From Comamonadaceae bacterium (GTDB lineage: Bacteria > Pseudomonadota > Gammaproteobacteria > Burkholderiales > Burkholderiaceae_C): a stretch of 35,674 nucleotides of DNA. Made by a program: the position numbers and the translations under genes. The stretch covers positions 1 through 35,674 of the forward strand of contig CANHZG010000005.1 in assembly GCA_947464995.1 (NCBI GenBank). The letters are read 5' to 3'. A model generated the notes under the pieces. That model searched no databases, was not told where the DNA came from, and saw only the letters and a list, made by a program, of their open reading frames with translations. Every line of letters begins with the position of its first letter. Within the stretch, counting starts at the first letter, position 1. Positions 17,440 through 27,477 of this stretch are shown piece by piece.

Positions 17440-19719
17440 CTAGAGCTCCTTGAGTGCGCCGCGTAGCTCGTTTACGCTGAGTATTTCCGAAAAGACGATA
17501 GGCGGTCTATTGGGCTGGTACAGCACGTAAACGGGAACGCCGCTGCGTTGGAGGTCTGTTAGAGCCTGGCTGATGGCGGGGTCACGCAGTGTCCAGTCAG
17601 CGCGCAATAAGCGGACATTCTTCGTCGCAAAGTCCTGTAAAACTGCGGTGTCCGCCAAAACCGTTTGCTTGTTGTATTGGCAGGTGATGCACCATGCGGC
17701 GGTAAAGTCTACAAACACTGGGTGGCCCTGTGCAAGTTCATCGTGCACCCGCTGCGTACTCCAAGCCTGCCAGACTGTGGACTTACTGGAATTTACAGTG
17801 GCGGCGCCAGCGGTGGGGTCTTGCGGTGGCGTGCTCAAGGCTGTTTCAAGAAACTGTGGACCTATCCAATGCAAAAGCAGAGCCAGAGTCAGCCCCGCCA
17901 AGCCACCGTAAACCCAGCGTGCGCGTCCGACCAGGCTCACGGACCACAACAGCAGTGCCAATACCAGCAGCAAAACCGCCAAACTGGCGGCTGCATCTAC
18001 ACCCAACATGTGGCCAAAAATCCACAGCAACCACAATACGGTGGCCGCTATCGGGAAGGCTAGGAACTGGCGCAGTTGTTCCATCCATGCCCCCGGCTTG
18101 GGTAGGTAATTGGCGACCGCCGGAAAGCCTGCGGCCAGCGCAAAGGGGAGGGCCAGACCAAGTCCTAGCGCGATAAAAACCCCCATGGCCTGCCCGTGCT
18201 CCAGCGTGAGCGCGAGCCCGAGCGAGGCGCCCATGAACGGGGCGGTACAGGGCGAGGCAATGGCAACGGCCAGTACACCAGACAGCGCAGCGTCAGCCAC
18301 GGGATGGCGCAGCTGAAGACCGGCCAGCCGACCTGGTAGCACCACGGCAAGATCGAGAAAGCCCATCAAATTGAGCCCGATCAGCGTAAACAGCAGCGCC
18401 AAGCCAGCCACTACGGGCGGGGACTGCAGTTGAAAGCCCCAGCCCAACTGTTCACCGGCTGCGCGAAAAGCCAGCAATGTAGCGCCCAAGGCCGCCATGG
18501 ACACCACTACGCCAGCCGTGTAGGCCAGGCCCAGCACGCGAGGGGAGACACCGCCTCGAGCCGATTGGCTTGCAAAGCCCAAAATTTTGATGGCTAGCAC
18601 CGGAAACACGCAGGGCATCAGGTTGAGAATCAGGCCGCCGACAAAAGCGCTTGCCAGCGCCCATAACCAGGTTTGGTCATCGCGAGAATCGTTACGGGCA
18701 GCCGACGGCACCTGCTCGCCGGCCCCACGCGCAGCCGCCGCAGCGGGCCAATTGCCCGAAACGACCACCCTGGCACGAACGCTGCTGTCGCCCATGGCCA
18801 GCACCACCGAAAACTCACCAGGGTTGGAACTGCGCTGGGGCGACAGGGGTAAACGCACAGACCATTCGCCGCCAGACCAATTCTGGGTTCCTGCGCCGGG
18901 TGCACCAGGCCGGTTGGCCACCGGGTCGTTCTGCGACGCGATGGCAGAAGTGGTAAACACATCGCGTACTTCGGGGAAAACACTGATAGCCCGCCCAGTC
19001 CAGGCGCCCGGTAATTCTTTGCCTGACAGGACCAGGCTATGGCCATCCAGGCGTGCTTGCATAGGTGTTGGCAGGTCTTGTGGTCTTTTGTGGCGGGCAG
19101 CGTCAAACAGACCCGCATGCTCGGCGATCGAACCTTGCACCGGAAGGTTCAGTGCAAATGAACCCTCCTGTGGAATGCACTCTTGCCGACACACCAGCCA
19201 GGTGGCGTTCAACACGATTGGTACATTGCCTTGCGGGTTGGTGGGGCGAAAGGCGTTCGCAACTTCCACCGTGACGGGTAGCAAGATGGTGTTCTCAAAC
19301 CCGAAGTTGGCCAATTGCCCGATTTTGATCTTGACCGGTGTGGGCCAGTTCACGTCGCCAACGCTCAGCCCAGGGGCGGCGGACCAGTGCAATTCGGTGG
19401 GCAGACCGGAGTCGCCGGGGTTTTTCCAGTAGGTGTGCCAGCCAGGTTGGTGCTGCAAGAGCAGACCTAGCTCAAAGCGGGCACCTGCAACAATGCCTTG
19501 CGGCGCATGGACCACCAGTTCGGCCCGGACTTCGGGGGTCTGCACGACGGACGTAGCCGCTGGGGGACTTCCCAAATCCAACCGGCTCTGTGCGGCAGGG
19601 GCGGACTGGGCGCCCAGCAAGGCCAGGACCAGCATTGCGATCCACCGTGTTGCGGCACCCCGCAGGCGCGGCGTATCAATGGCATCTACCGGGGGTTTCG
19701 AGAACATGGGTGCTTGCAT
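17440..19719 (-). CDS. dsbD: Thiol:disulfide interchange protein, DsbD/ScsB type
   Basis: 759 aa: N-terminal DsbD-like periplasmic domain (HQPGWHTYWKNPGDSGLPTELHW), CcdA-like TM domain (NLMPCVFPVLAIKILGF; ASPCTAPFMGASLG), C-terminal thioredoxin domain (VDFTAAWCITCQYNKQ). Confidence 0.92.
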   Translation of the reverse strand: MQAPMFSKPPVDAIDTPRLRGAATRWIAMLVLALLGAQSAPAAQSRLDLGSPPAATSVVQTPEVRAELVVHAPQGIVAGARFELGLLLQHQPGWHTYWKNPGDSGLPTELHWSAAPGLSVGDVNWPTPVKIKIGQLANFGFENTILLPVTVEVANAFRPTNPQGNVPIVLNATWLVCRQECIPQEGSFALNLPVQGSIAEHAGLFDAARHKRPQDLPTPMQARLDGHSLVLSGKELPGAWTGRAISVFPEVRDVFTTSAIASQNDPVANRPGAPGAGTQNWSGGEWSVRLPLSPQRSSNPGEFSVVLAMGDSSVRARVVVSGNWPAAAAARGAGEQVPSAARNDSRDDQTWLWALASAFVGGLILNLMPCVFPVLAIKILGFASQSARGGVSPRVLGLAYTAGVVVSMAALGATLLAFRAAGEQLGWGFQLQSPPVVAGLALLFTLIGLNLMGFLDLAVVLPGRLAGLQLRHPVADAALSGVLAVAIASPCTAPFMGASLGLALTLEHGQAMGVFIALGLGLALPFALAAGFPAVANYLPKPGAWMEQLRQFLAFPIAATVLWLLWIFGHMLGVDAAASLAVLLLVLALLLWSVSLVGRARWVYGGLAGLTLALLLHWIGPQFLETALSTPPQDPTAGAATVNSSKSTVWQAWSTQRVHDELAQGHPVFVDFTAAWCITCQYNKQTVLADTAVLQDFATKNVRLLRADWTLRDPAISQALTDLQRSGVPVYVLYQPNRPPIVFSEILSVNELRGALKEL

Positions 19720-19779
19720 GATGGGTGAAATGTCAGGCGCTTGGCTGCGGCGTCGCTCAATTGTCGCAGGGCCAGCAAA

Positions 19780-20091
19780 TCACGCAGAAGGCGTCGTAAA
19801 TACAGCGGGCAATTTCTTCGGTGCCTTGATGCGCAATTGCTTATTGACGTTTTCCTGGCCAAACACCACCTCAATGTCGCGCGTCGCTACGCCAAACAGG
19901 GGCGCCAGGAAACGCACCATGTGGTCCGTAGCCTTGCCGCCCTTGGGTGCCGCCGTAACGCTCACCTTGAGCTGCGCGCCCTTGGGCTTACCGATGGCGT
20001 CCTTGCCGGCAGCGGGTTTGCCCAATATATTGACCACGAGCACGTCGCCTTCCCAGCGGAAAAATGTGTCTGCGGTGTTAATGCGTTCCAT
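19780..20091 (-). CDS. DUF167 (YggU) family protein
   Basis: 103 aa: ...FFRWEGDVLVVNILGKPAAGKDAIGKPKGAQLKVSVTAAPKGGKATDHMVRFLAPLFGVATRDIEVVFGQENVNKQLRI; DUF167 pattern (APxxGKAT). Confidence 0.88.
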   Translation of the reverse strand: MERINTADTFFRWEGDVLVVNILGKPAAGKDAIGKPKGAQLKVSVTAAPKGGKATDHMVRFLAPLFGVATRDIEVVFGQENVNKQLRIKAPKKLPAVFTTPSA

Positions 20092-20108
20092 GCTTTGATA
20101 ATACGGCC

Positions 20109-21719
20109 ATGCAGCACCGCATCGTCCTGGCCACCCTCAATGCCAAATACATCCACGCCTCCCTAGGGCTACGCTATTTGTACGCCAATATGGCGCGCCA
20201 TGGCGACGCTGATCTGCAAGCCTGTACGCTGTTGCGGGAGTTCACCATCCACCGCGCACCGCAAGACATCGTCGACGAGCTGATCGCATCGCTTGGACCA
20301 GCCCACAGCGGCGCAGTAAACGTCGTGGGTTTTGGCATTTATATCTGGAACGTCACCCCCAGCACTGCCGTCATCGCTCTGCTTAAAGCCCAGCGGCCTG
20401 ACGTCAAGATCGTGCTCGGTGGTCCCGAGGTCAGCCACGAGCTCTCGGGGCAGGCCATTGCCGCCTTGGCCCACTATGTCATTACCGGTTGGGGTGACGT
20501 GAGTTTCCCCAAACTTTGCTGGGTGCTGGTGCATGGTCCCCAACCGCTCATGAAGGTGATCGTGGGCGAGCAGCCACCCATGGGTGACATTGCCTTGCCC
20601 TACGCCCAGTACAGTGACGCCGACCTGGCGCACCGGGTTTTGTATGTCGAGGCCTCGCGCGGGTGCCCATTCAAGTGTGGGTTTTGCCTCAGCGCGCTGG
20701 ACAAAACAGCCTGGTCCTTTGATGTAGATGATTTTTTGACCGAAATGGACTCGCTCTACCAGCGCGGCGCCCGCACCTTCAAGTTTGTAGACCGCACCTT
20801 CAACCTCAAAATTGACGACTCGGTGCGGATACTGGAGTTCTTTTTGGCGCGCCTGGTGGCCCATCCGCACCAGCCCTTGTTTGTTCACTTCGAGCTGGTG
20901 CCCGACCAGCTACCTGAGCGCTTAAAGGAATGCATCGCTCGCTTCCCGGCGGGGGTATTGCAGTTTGAAATCGGTATCCAAAGCCTCAACCCGGTCGTAC
21001 AAAAAACGATTTCTCGCCGCCAAGACGGGGCTAAAACCGAGGCCAACCTGCGCTGGCTGGCCGGCCACAGCCGGGCCCACCTGCATACCGATTTGATTTT
21101 TGGTCTGCCGGGCGAGAGTTGGGAGAGTTTTGGACAAGGGTTTGATGCGCTGTGGTCCTGGGGGCCCGATGAAATTCAGCTGGGTCTGCTCAAACGCCTG
21201 CGCGGCACCCCGCTGGCAAACAAAACCCCTGCGGGTATGGTCTTTGATGCCGAGCCGCCGTACACCGTGTTGGCGACGGATGTGCTCGTTCCCGCGCAAG
21301 TGCAGGCGTTTACGCGGCTGGCGCGCTACTGGGACCTGGTCGCCAACTCTGGGCGGTTTTCCAACACCTTGTCTCTTTTGCTGCAGGCGCCATCGCCCTT
21401 CGAGGCCTTCGGCCGGTTCTCGCACTGGCTGTGGCACACAAGGGCCCGTACCAATGGCTTGAGCCCGGAGGACCTGGTTGACGCCTTGTTTGACTACCTC
21501 ACCGGCCCTGGCGGTGTGGCACAAACAACGGTGCGCGAAGCCTTGTTGGCCGACTATGTGGCCAGCGGGGCGCGTGCGAGCCCCCGCTCACTGTTTGGGT
21601 ATTTGCCCCGCTACAAGCAAGCCGCAGCCGTGGGCAAAGCGGGTGTGGCAAGCTTGGCCGCAGAATCGTCCACGCATACACGGCGCCAACACCGCCACGC
21701 CTCGCAAAACCAACACTGA
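20109..21719 (+). CDS. B12-binding domain radical SAM protein (DUF4080-type C-terminus likely)
   Basis: N-terminal cobalamin-binding-like region (VVGFGIYIWNVTPSTAVIALLKAQRPDVKIVLGGPEVSHE), radical SAM motif CPFKCGFC (Cx3Cx2C), LIFGLPGESWESF. Confidence 0.9.
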   Translation: MQHRIVLATLNAKYIHASLGLRYLYANMARHGDADLQACTLLREFTIHRAPQDIVDELIASLGPAHSGAVNVVGFGIYIWNVTPSTAVIALLKAQRPDVKIVLGGPEVSHELSGQAIAALAHYVITGWGDVSFPKLCWVLVHGPQPLMKVIVGEQPPMGDIALPYAQYSDADLAHRVLYVEASRGCPFKCGFCLSALDKTAWSFDVDDFLTEMDSLYQRGARTFKFVDRTFNLKIDDSVRILEFFLARLVAHPHQPLFVHFELVPDQLPERLKECIARFPAGVLQFEIGIQSLNPVVQKTISRRQDGAKTEANLRWLAGHSRAHLHTDLIFGLPGESWESFGQGFDALWSWGPDEIQLGLLKRLRGTPLANKTPAGMVFDAEPPYTVLATDVLVPAQVQAFTRLARYWDLVANSGRFSNTLSLLLQAPSPFEAFGRFSHWLWHTRARTNGLSPEDLVDALFDYLTGPGGVAQTTVREALLADYVASGARASPRSLFGYLPRYKQAAAVGKAGVASLAAESSTHTRRQHRHASQNQH

Positions 21720-21742
21720 CCGATTCATCTCAAAAGTTCGCC

Positions 21743-22582
21743 ATGCAACCCACTTCCCCCCCATCCCGCTATTGGGCCGACCTGAGCACCGACCACTTCC
21801 ACGCTTTGCAAACTGGTGGCCGCATGAGTCAAACCATTGCGGTGTTGCCGGTTGCAGCAACGGAACAACACGGCCCCCACCTGCCGCTTAAAGTGGACAC
21901 TTGCATCGCCGACGGCATCGTTGCGGCATCGTTGGCACATCTGGCGCCTGATTCCAGCGCCTTATTTTTGCCCACCCAGGCGGTGGGATTTAGTCCCGAG
22001 CACGCGCGCTTTGCCGGCACACTCACCCTCAAAGCCGAAACCCTGATCCGCCTGTGGACCGATATTGGTGAGAGTGTGGCCGCTTGTGGCGTTCAGAAAA
22101 TGGTGTTTTTCAACGCCCATGGCGGCCAGGCCAACTTTATGGACATCGTTGCTCGCGACCTGCGTGCGCGCTTAGGGATGCTGGTCTTCAGCGTGAACTG
22201 GTACGGCCTGCCGCTGCGAGGACCGCAGGGAGATGACGCTCACACGCTGTTTAGCGCCGATGAGCACCGCTTTGGCATTCACGCCGGAGACATCGAAACC
22301 TCGCTGATGCTGGCCCTGGCCCCGCAGCACGTTGCCATGGAGAAGTCCCAAAACTTCACATCCAGTTCCCAGCAGCGCGCTGCGAATTTTGACATTCTGG
22401 GCGACGGGAAGTCGGCCAAATTGGCGTGGCAAATCCAAGACTACAACCCGGCAGGCGCAGTGGGCAATGCCGCGGCAGCAACCGCCGCCAAAGGCGAAAA
22501 GACCTTGCAGGCCGCTGGTTTTGCGCTAGCTAAGCTGCTTGGCGAAGTCCAGCGCCTACCCCTGAGCACGGTCGTCAGGTGA
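21743..22582 (+). CDS. Creatininase-family amidohydrolase
   Basis: VLPVAATEQHGPHLPLKVDTCIADGI, FFNAHGGQANFMD, GIHAGDIETSLML; metal-ligand motifs intact. Confidence 0.92.
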   Translation: MQPTSPPSRYWADLSTDHFHALQTGGRMSQTIAVLPVAATEQHGPHLPLKVDTCIADGIVAASLAHLAPDSSALFLPTQAVGFSPEHARFAGTLTLKAETLIRLWTDIGESVAACGVQKMVFFNAHGGQANFMDIVARDLRARLGMLVFSVNWYGLPLRGPQGDDAHTLFSADEHRFGIHAGDIETSLMLALAPQHVAMEKSQNFTSSSQQRAANFDILGDGKSAKLAWQIQDYNPAGAVGNAAAATAAKGEKTLQAAGFALAKLLGEVQRLPLSTVVR

Positions 22583-22598
22583 TCCGCCTCCATCTTCC

Positions 22599-23267
22599 TT
22601 AGGCGTAGCTTACCCACGATGCGTAGGCCTCGTCGTCTAGGTGCGGTAGCGTATTGAAAGTCACCAAGGCGTGCCGTTTTGGGTTGAAGGTCAGTTCGGT
22701 TACCGAGCTGTTGCGGATGCGGAAATTGAGCTCCACCGTTGTCTCTGGCGTGGTACCCAGCAAGTGACCGATGACCGTCGCAATCGGACCACCACTACTG
22801 ACGATGAGCACGTTGCCCGTGCAGTGCGCGCGTACATGGTCCAGCGCACTGGTCACACCATGTACAAAGTCAGGATAACTTGGCATTCCCGCGGGACTCA
22901 CCACACCGTTCATCCACTGCGTCAAGCCGTCGCGCAGCAAACGAAAGTGAGCGCGGTACATCTCGGGCGAGTCGGGCTTCTCCAGCTTATGCGGGTGAAT
23001 CGCTCCAATGACGGCTGCGCTGTCGTACTCATCGAGCCCTGGCCAAACCAGCGCCTCGGTAGGGAGATTGGCACCCTGAGCAATGCCCGCCCAGGTTTGT
23101 GCATGGCGATTCAAGCTGCCGGTAAGCACGGAATCAAACCTGAGGCCCCGTTGTGAAAAGTACTTACCCAACCGCACGCTTTGGCGCACACCCAGATCGC
23201 TAAGTTGGTCGTAGTTCTCGGCACCAAACGAGGCCTGGCCGTGGCGCACAAGATAAAGAGTTCCCAT
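22599..23267 (-). CDS. Histidine phosphatase family protein
   Basis: MGTLYLVRHGQASFGAENYDQLSDLGVRQSVRLGKYF; RHG motif. Start trimmed from the ORF track start 23345. Confidence 0.9.
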   Translation of the reverse strand: MGTLYLVRHGQASFGAENYDQLSDLGVRQSVRLGKYFSQRGLRFDSVLTGSLNRHAQTWAGIAQGANLPTEALVWPGLDEYDSAAVIGAIHPHKLEKPDSPEMYRAHFRLLRDGLTQWMNGVVSPAGMPSYPDFVHGVTSALDHVRAHCTGNVLIVSSGGPIATVIGHLLGTTPETTVELNFRIRNSSVTELTFNPKRHALVTFNTLPHLDDEAYASWVSYA

Positions 23268-23541
23268 GCCCGGATTTAAGCCGATTGCAGCCGAATTTTT
23301 TGTCTTTAGCGTGACAGGGTTGAAAGCCCAAGCCCCAACGCGCACGCCGGGACTTCTGGGCAGATGACCGACGTGCCCTTTTTAAGCGGCCGCCAGCCAA
23401 TAACCGGCGTTAAAAGGACTGCTCATGCGCAGTGCCAAAGGCGATACATCCAACAGGAAATCGCTGGGTAGCTTGACTCCGTTGGGATTTGCTTCAACAC
23501 CAAGAGGCGCGCTGGCTTCAGTGGTGGTGCTTGCCTGGTTC

Positions 23542-23576
23542 GCCCGTTCTGCTTGGCTGGTGTGTGCAGAACGGGC
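23542..23576. other. Perfect 11-bp inverted repeat at the 3' end of the barstar gene
   Basis: GCCCGTTCTGC (23542-23552) - 13 nt - GCAGAACGGGC (23566-23576); no T-run on the barstar strand. Confidence 0.8.
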
Positions 23577-23977
23577 TACAGAAAAGAATAGAAGCATCGG
23601 AACGGAATCTTCCGGTCCCCCCAATAATCTGCCGTGTCCCGAAAAATGTCGAGCAACTGCTCGCGCGCCTCTTTGTCAAATTTGACATTGGCCGGTATGT
23701 GCTCCAGCACCGCGATAAAACCTGGCTGAGGCCCCGACTTGTGCACCGGGTCGGTCATGCTGTCATATAAAGAATCAAAATTCTTGCCCGATGTGGTGGG
23801 CAGCGTGAACTGCGCCCCAATCAGGTCGAGCACGTCTTGCTTTGTTTGGGCGCTGCCCAAATTAGCGTACAAAAAGTGGTGCCCCAAACCTTGGGCAGCT
23901 TCTTGCAAGTCTGACACGCGGAATGCGCGTATCGATTGAACGATATTCGTTCTTACGGTTCGAAGTGGCGTATCCAT
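23576..23977 (-). CDS. Barstar family protein (ribonuclease inhibitor)
   Basis: ...GHHFLYANLGSAQTKQDVLDLIGAQFTLPTTSGKNFDSLYDSMTD...FIAVLEHIPANVKFDKEAREQLLDIFRDTADYWGDRKIPFRCFYSFL; barstar pattern. Confidence 0.9.
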   Translation of the reverse strand: MDTPLRTVRTNIVQSIRAFRVSDLQEAAQGLGHHFLYANLGSAQTKQDVLDLIGAQFTLPTTSGKNFDSLYDSMTDPVHKSGPQPGFIAVLEHIPANVKFDKEAREQLLDIFRDTADYWGDRKIPFRCFYSFL

Positions 23978-24009
23978 CCCCGATTCACTTTCAAAAATAA
24001 AAATTCAAT

Positions 24010-24471
24010 TCAAGGCACGATCATGCGAAAACTCGCATAGTGATTGGCCGTGTAGTAACAAGTCTCTGGCGCTGTGGCTGGGCCACCGCACACGATTCTT
24101 TGTGCTCCACGGTCCCGCGAGCCCGGCGTTTTGACGGTGTATTCCCGGTAATAACCCCGCTTTTGCAAAGGCAAAATACGTTCGCGGTTACCAAAAATAG
24201 TGCCGTCTTTCTCAAACGGAAAGGGGCCGCCCTGTTGAATGTTGCGGTAGGTCTCCATCCCATGTGCGGGCAAAGCTTGCTGCGAAATCGTCTGGAGCGG
24301 GGCTCCGAACGCTAATTTCGCCTCTGAGGCACACACCAGCGGTGCCATTGCCGCCCAAAAGAGCGCCACGCATGCTAGGGTGACCTTCCGCGCCGCCTTG
24401 GTGTGTTCGGTTGCCGCTAGGGCATCCATAAACACCGTTCTAGCCCTCGAAAACACATGAAAATCCGTCAA
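24010..24471 (-). CDS. Secreted barnase-type (N1/T1 family) guanyl-specific ribonuclease
   Basis: Signal-like hydrophobic N-terminus then ...GGPFPFEKDGTIFGNRERILPLQKRGYYREYTVKTPGSRDRGAQRIVCG...YYTANHYASFRMI; Glu/Arg/His catalytic pattern. Confidence 0.92.
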   Translation of the reverse strand: MTDFHVFSRARTVFMDALAATEHTKAARKVTLACVALFWAAMAPLVCASEAKLAFGAPLQTISQQALPAHGMETYRNIQQGGPFPFEKDGTIFGNRERILPLQKRGYYREYTVKTPGSRDRGAQRIVCGGPATAPETCYYTANHYASFRMIVP

Positions 24472-24621
24472 CGAACAAAAAAACTGCCAAAAACCATAGT
24501 CGCGATTGTCGTTGACCTAGCACAAAAAAGCAATACCCCGGGACCGGTCAAGGCCTGTTTTTATCAGGGTTTGCCCGTATTTGGTCCGCGTGGCAGGGGC
24601 GTGCGCGTGACCGCCCGTGCT

Positions 24622-24969
24622 TCAGAGTTGCGAATGCAGGACCCGATTGGCCTGGGCGCTGCGGCTGTCGGCGCTTGCGTCCTGGGGTTTGGCCATACGC
24701 ACCCCCCGCGTACCCAGGATGCTGACAAAGAAGGCATCCGCCCCAGCCTTGCCGGCCTCGTCCATCAGGCCGATCAGGGTGGAGAAATGCACATCGGTCG
24801 CCTCGGTCTCGGTGGGGCCGAAGCGGCAGGCAAAGTCCCAGTAGTCCACGCCGTCGGGCAAGGCGGCACGGCGCTGGCGCGCCACGTACTTGCGCACTTC
24901 ATGCTTGCTGGCGTCTAAAAGGCGGTCGCGGTTGCGGCCTTCAACGTTGAGTTGGAATAGTTTTTTCAC
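24622..24969 (-). CDS. DUF6172-like conserved protein
   Basis: 115 aa MKKLFQLNVEGRNRDRLLDASKHEVRKYVARQRRAALPDGVDYWDFACRFGPTETEATDVHFSTLIGLMDEAGKAGADAFFVSILG; family name recalled from memory. Confidence 0.75.
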   Translation of the reverse strand: MKKLFQLNVEGRNRDRLLDASKHEVRKYVARQRRAALPDGVDYWDFACRFGPTETEATDVHFSTLIGLMDEAGKAGADAFFVSILGTRGVRMAKPQDASADSRSAQANRVLHSQL

Positions 24970-25012
24970 GCAGTCCTAAAAGAAGTAGCCCGTTATTGAA
25001 ACATTTGCACGC

Positions 25013-27376
25013 TCAGCGCGTGGCGTTGGCGTCGGCCACGGTCAGCGCGGTCATGTTCACGATGCGCCGCACCGTGGTGCTGGCGGTTAGCACGTGCACC
25101 GGCTTGGCTGCTCCCAAGAGCACCGGCCCAATCGCAATATTGCCACCGGCTGCGGTTTTGAGCAGGTTGTAGGCGATGTTGGCCGCGTCGATATTGGGCA
25201 TGACTAGCAGGTTGGCGTCGCCGTGCAGCGTGCTATGGGGCATCAGCGCAGTGCGGGCGTGGCTGTCCAGGGCCAAGTCGCCATGCATCTCACCGTCGAC
25301 TTCGAGCCAAGGAGCGTCTTTTTGGAGGATAAGCAGCGTCTCGCGCATTTTGACCGCGCTGGGCTCGTTGCTGCTGCCAAAGTTGGAGTGGCTCAGCAGC
25401 GCGGCTTTGGGCTCAATGCCAAAACGCAGCATTTCTTCGGCTGCCATTACCGTGATGCGCGCCAGTTCGCGGGCGGTGGGGTCGTAGTTGACATGGGTGT
25501 CGACCACAAACACCTGGCGCCCGGGCAGCATCAGCCCGTTCATGCAGGCATAAATGGGCACGTCCTGGCTGCTGCCCGCAGGCGCCGAGTGGCGCTTGCC
25601 GATCACCTGGTCGATGTAGTTGAGGTGTAGCGCGGTGGTGCCCCAGGTGCCGCAGATCAGGCCGTCGACGTCGCCTTTGTGCAGCAGCATGGCGCCAATC
25701 AGTGTCAGACGCCGGCGCATTTCAATTTTGGCTACTTGCACGGTCACACCTTTGCGCTCACCCATGCGGTGGTAGGTTTGCCAGAAGTCGCGGTAGCGGT
25801 GGTCTTGCTCCACATTGACCACGGCGTAGTCCTGTCCCTGGCGCAGGCGCAGGCCAAATTTGGCGATGCGCTCGGCAATCACCGTCGGGCGGCCGATTAG
25901 CGTGGGCATGGCCAGGCCTTCGTCGACCACGATCTGGATGGCGCGCAGCACGCGCTCGTCCTCGCCCTCGGCAAAGGCCACGCGTTTTTTGAGCGCGTTC
26001 TTGGCCATGGTGAAGATTGGCCGCATGGTGGTGCCCGAAGCGTAGACAAAGCTTTGCAGCTGCTCGCGGTAGGCGTCCATGTCAGCAATCGGGCGCAGCG
26101 CCACGCCACTGTCAAACGCAGCCTGGGCCACGGCCGGGGCGATTTTCATCATCAGGCGCGGATCGAAAGGCTTGGGGATCAGGTATTCCGGGCCAAAAGC
26201 GAGTTGCTCGCCGGCGTAGGCCGCAGCCACCACGTCGCTTTGTTCGGCCTGGGCCAGTTCAGCAATCGCGTGGACGGCGGCGATTTCCATCTCGATGGTG
26301 ATGGTGGAGGCGCCGGCGTCGAGCGCGCCGCGGAAGATGTAAGGGAAGCACAGGACGTTGTTGACCTGGTTGTGAAAGTCGCTACGCCCGGTGGCCATGA
26401 TGGCATCGTCTCGCACCGCTTTCACTTCATCGGGCAATATTTCAGGCGTGGGGTTGGCCAGCGCAAAGATCAGCGGCTTGGCCGCCATGCTCTTGACCAT
26501 GTCTTGTTTGAGCACGCCGCCGGCGGAGAGGCCCAGAAACACATCTGCCCCGGCAATGATTTCGCGCAGCGTGCGGGCATCGGTCTTTTGGGCGAAAAAC
26601 TCCTTGTCGGCGTCCATCAGCTCGGTGCGGCCCTCGTAGACCACACCAGCGAGATCGGTCACATATATGTTCTCACGTGGAATGCCCAGTTTGACCAGCA
26701 GGCCCAGGCAGGCCAGCGCCGCAGCACCGGCGCCGGAGGTGACTAGCTTGATCTTTTGAGGGTCTTTGCCTACCACTTTGAGGCCATTGAGAAGCGCCGC
26801 GCCTACCACTATGGCCGTGCCGTGCTGGTCGTCGTGGAACACCGGAATCTTCATGCGCTCGCGCAGTTTGCGCTCCACATAAAAACAATCGGGCGCTTTG
26901 ATGTCTTCAAGGTTGATGCCGCCAAAGGTTGGCTCCAGCGAGGCAATGATGTCGACCAGCTTGTCCAGATCGTGTTTTTCGTTGATCTCGATGTCGAACA
27001 CGTCAATACCGGCAAACTTTTTGAACAAAACCCCTTTGCCCTCCATCACCGGTTTGGCCGCCAGCGGGCCGATGTCGCCCAGGCCCAGCACGGCGGTACC
27101 GTTGGTGATGACCGCCACCAGGTTGCCCCGGCTGGTGTACTTGAACGCGTTGTTGGGGTCTTTGACGATCTCCTCGCAGGGTGCGGCCACGCCAGGCGAA
27201 TACGCCAGCGCCAGGTCGTGTTGGTTGAGCAGCTGTTTGGTTGCGGCGATCGAGATTTTTCCGGGGGTCGGAAATTGGTGGTATTCCAGCGCTGCCAGGC
27301 GCAACTGCGCGCGCTGCTCTTGTGCAGCTTGATCGTGGGTTGCAGAACTGGGGGTCGGGAGGGAGTCGTTTGCCAT
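25013..27376 (-). CDS. maeB: NADP-dependent malic enzyme with C-terminal phosphotransacetylase-like domain
   Basis: 787 aa: [63 protein letters not shown]-terminal PTA-like region ([28 protein letters not shown]). Confidence 0.95.
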   Translation of the reverse strand: MANDSLPTPSSATHDQAAQEQRAQLRLAALEYHQFPTPGKISIAATKQLLNQHDLALAYSPGVAAPCEEIVKDPNNAFKYTSRGNLVAVITNGTAVLGLGDIGPLAAKPVMEGKGVLFKKFAGIDVFDIEINEKHDLDKLVDIIASLEPTFGGINLEDIKAPDCFYVERKLRERMKIPVFHDDQHGTAIVVGAALLNGLKVVGKDPQKIKLVTSGAGAAALACLGLLVKLGIPRENIYVTDLAGVVYEGRTELMDADKEFFAQKTDARTLREIIAGADVFLGLSAGGVLKQDMVKSMAAKPLIFALANPTPEILPDEVKAVRDDAIMATGRSDFHNQVNNVLCFPYIFRGALDAGASTITIEMEIAAVHAIAELAQAEQSDVVAAAYAGEQLAFGPEYLIPKPFDPRLMMKIAPAVAQAAFDSGVALRPIADMDAYREQLQSFVYASGTTMRPIFTMAKNALKKRVAFAEGEDERVLRAIQIVVDEGLAMPTLIGRPTVIAERIAKFGLRLRQGQDYAVVNVEQDHRYRDFWQTYHRMGERKGVTVQVAKIEMRRRLTLIGAMLLHKGDVDGLICGTWGTTALHLNYIDQVIGKRHSAPAGSSQDVPIYACMNGLMLPGRQVFVVDTHVNYDPTARELARITVMAAEEMLRFGIEPKAALLSHSNFGSSNEPSAVKMRETLLILQKDAPWLEVDGEMHGDLALDSHARTALMPHSTLHGDANLLVMPNIDAANIAYNLLKTAAGGNIAIGPVLLGAAKPVHVLTASTTVRRIVNMTALTVADANATR

Positions 27377-27477
27377 CGTGCATCCTTGTGCGCTGTGGCG
27401 GATCGGGCAAAAAAAGCCGTTTTCCGCTCAGCTGCTGAGGGCGCCGATTGTAGTGCGGGGGCTTTTTTCGCCCCTCG

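Noticed and set aside
23382-23624. 80-aa minus-strand ORF downstream of barstar
   Set aside because: Overlaps the end of barstar in another frame; no recognisable motif and no convincing ribosome-binding site.
24457-24918. 153-aa plus-strand ORF
   Set aside because: Mostly antisense to the DUF6172-like gene; no domain support.
26054-26746. 230-aa plus-strand ORF
   Set aside because: Antisense to maeB; no domain similarity recognised.
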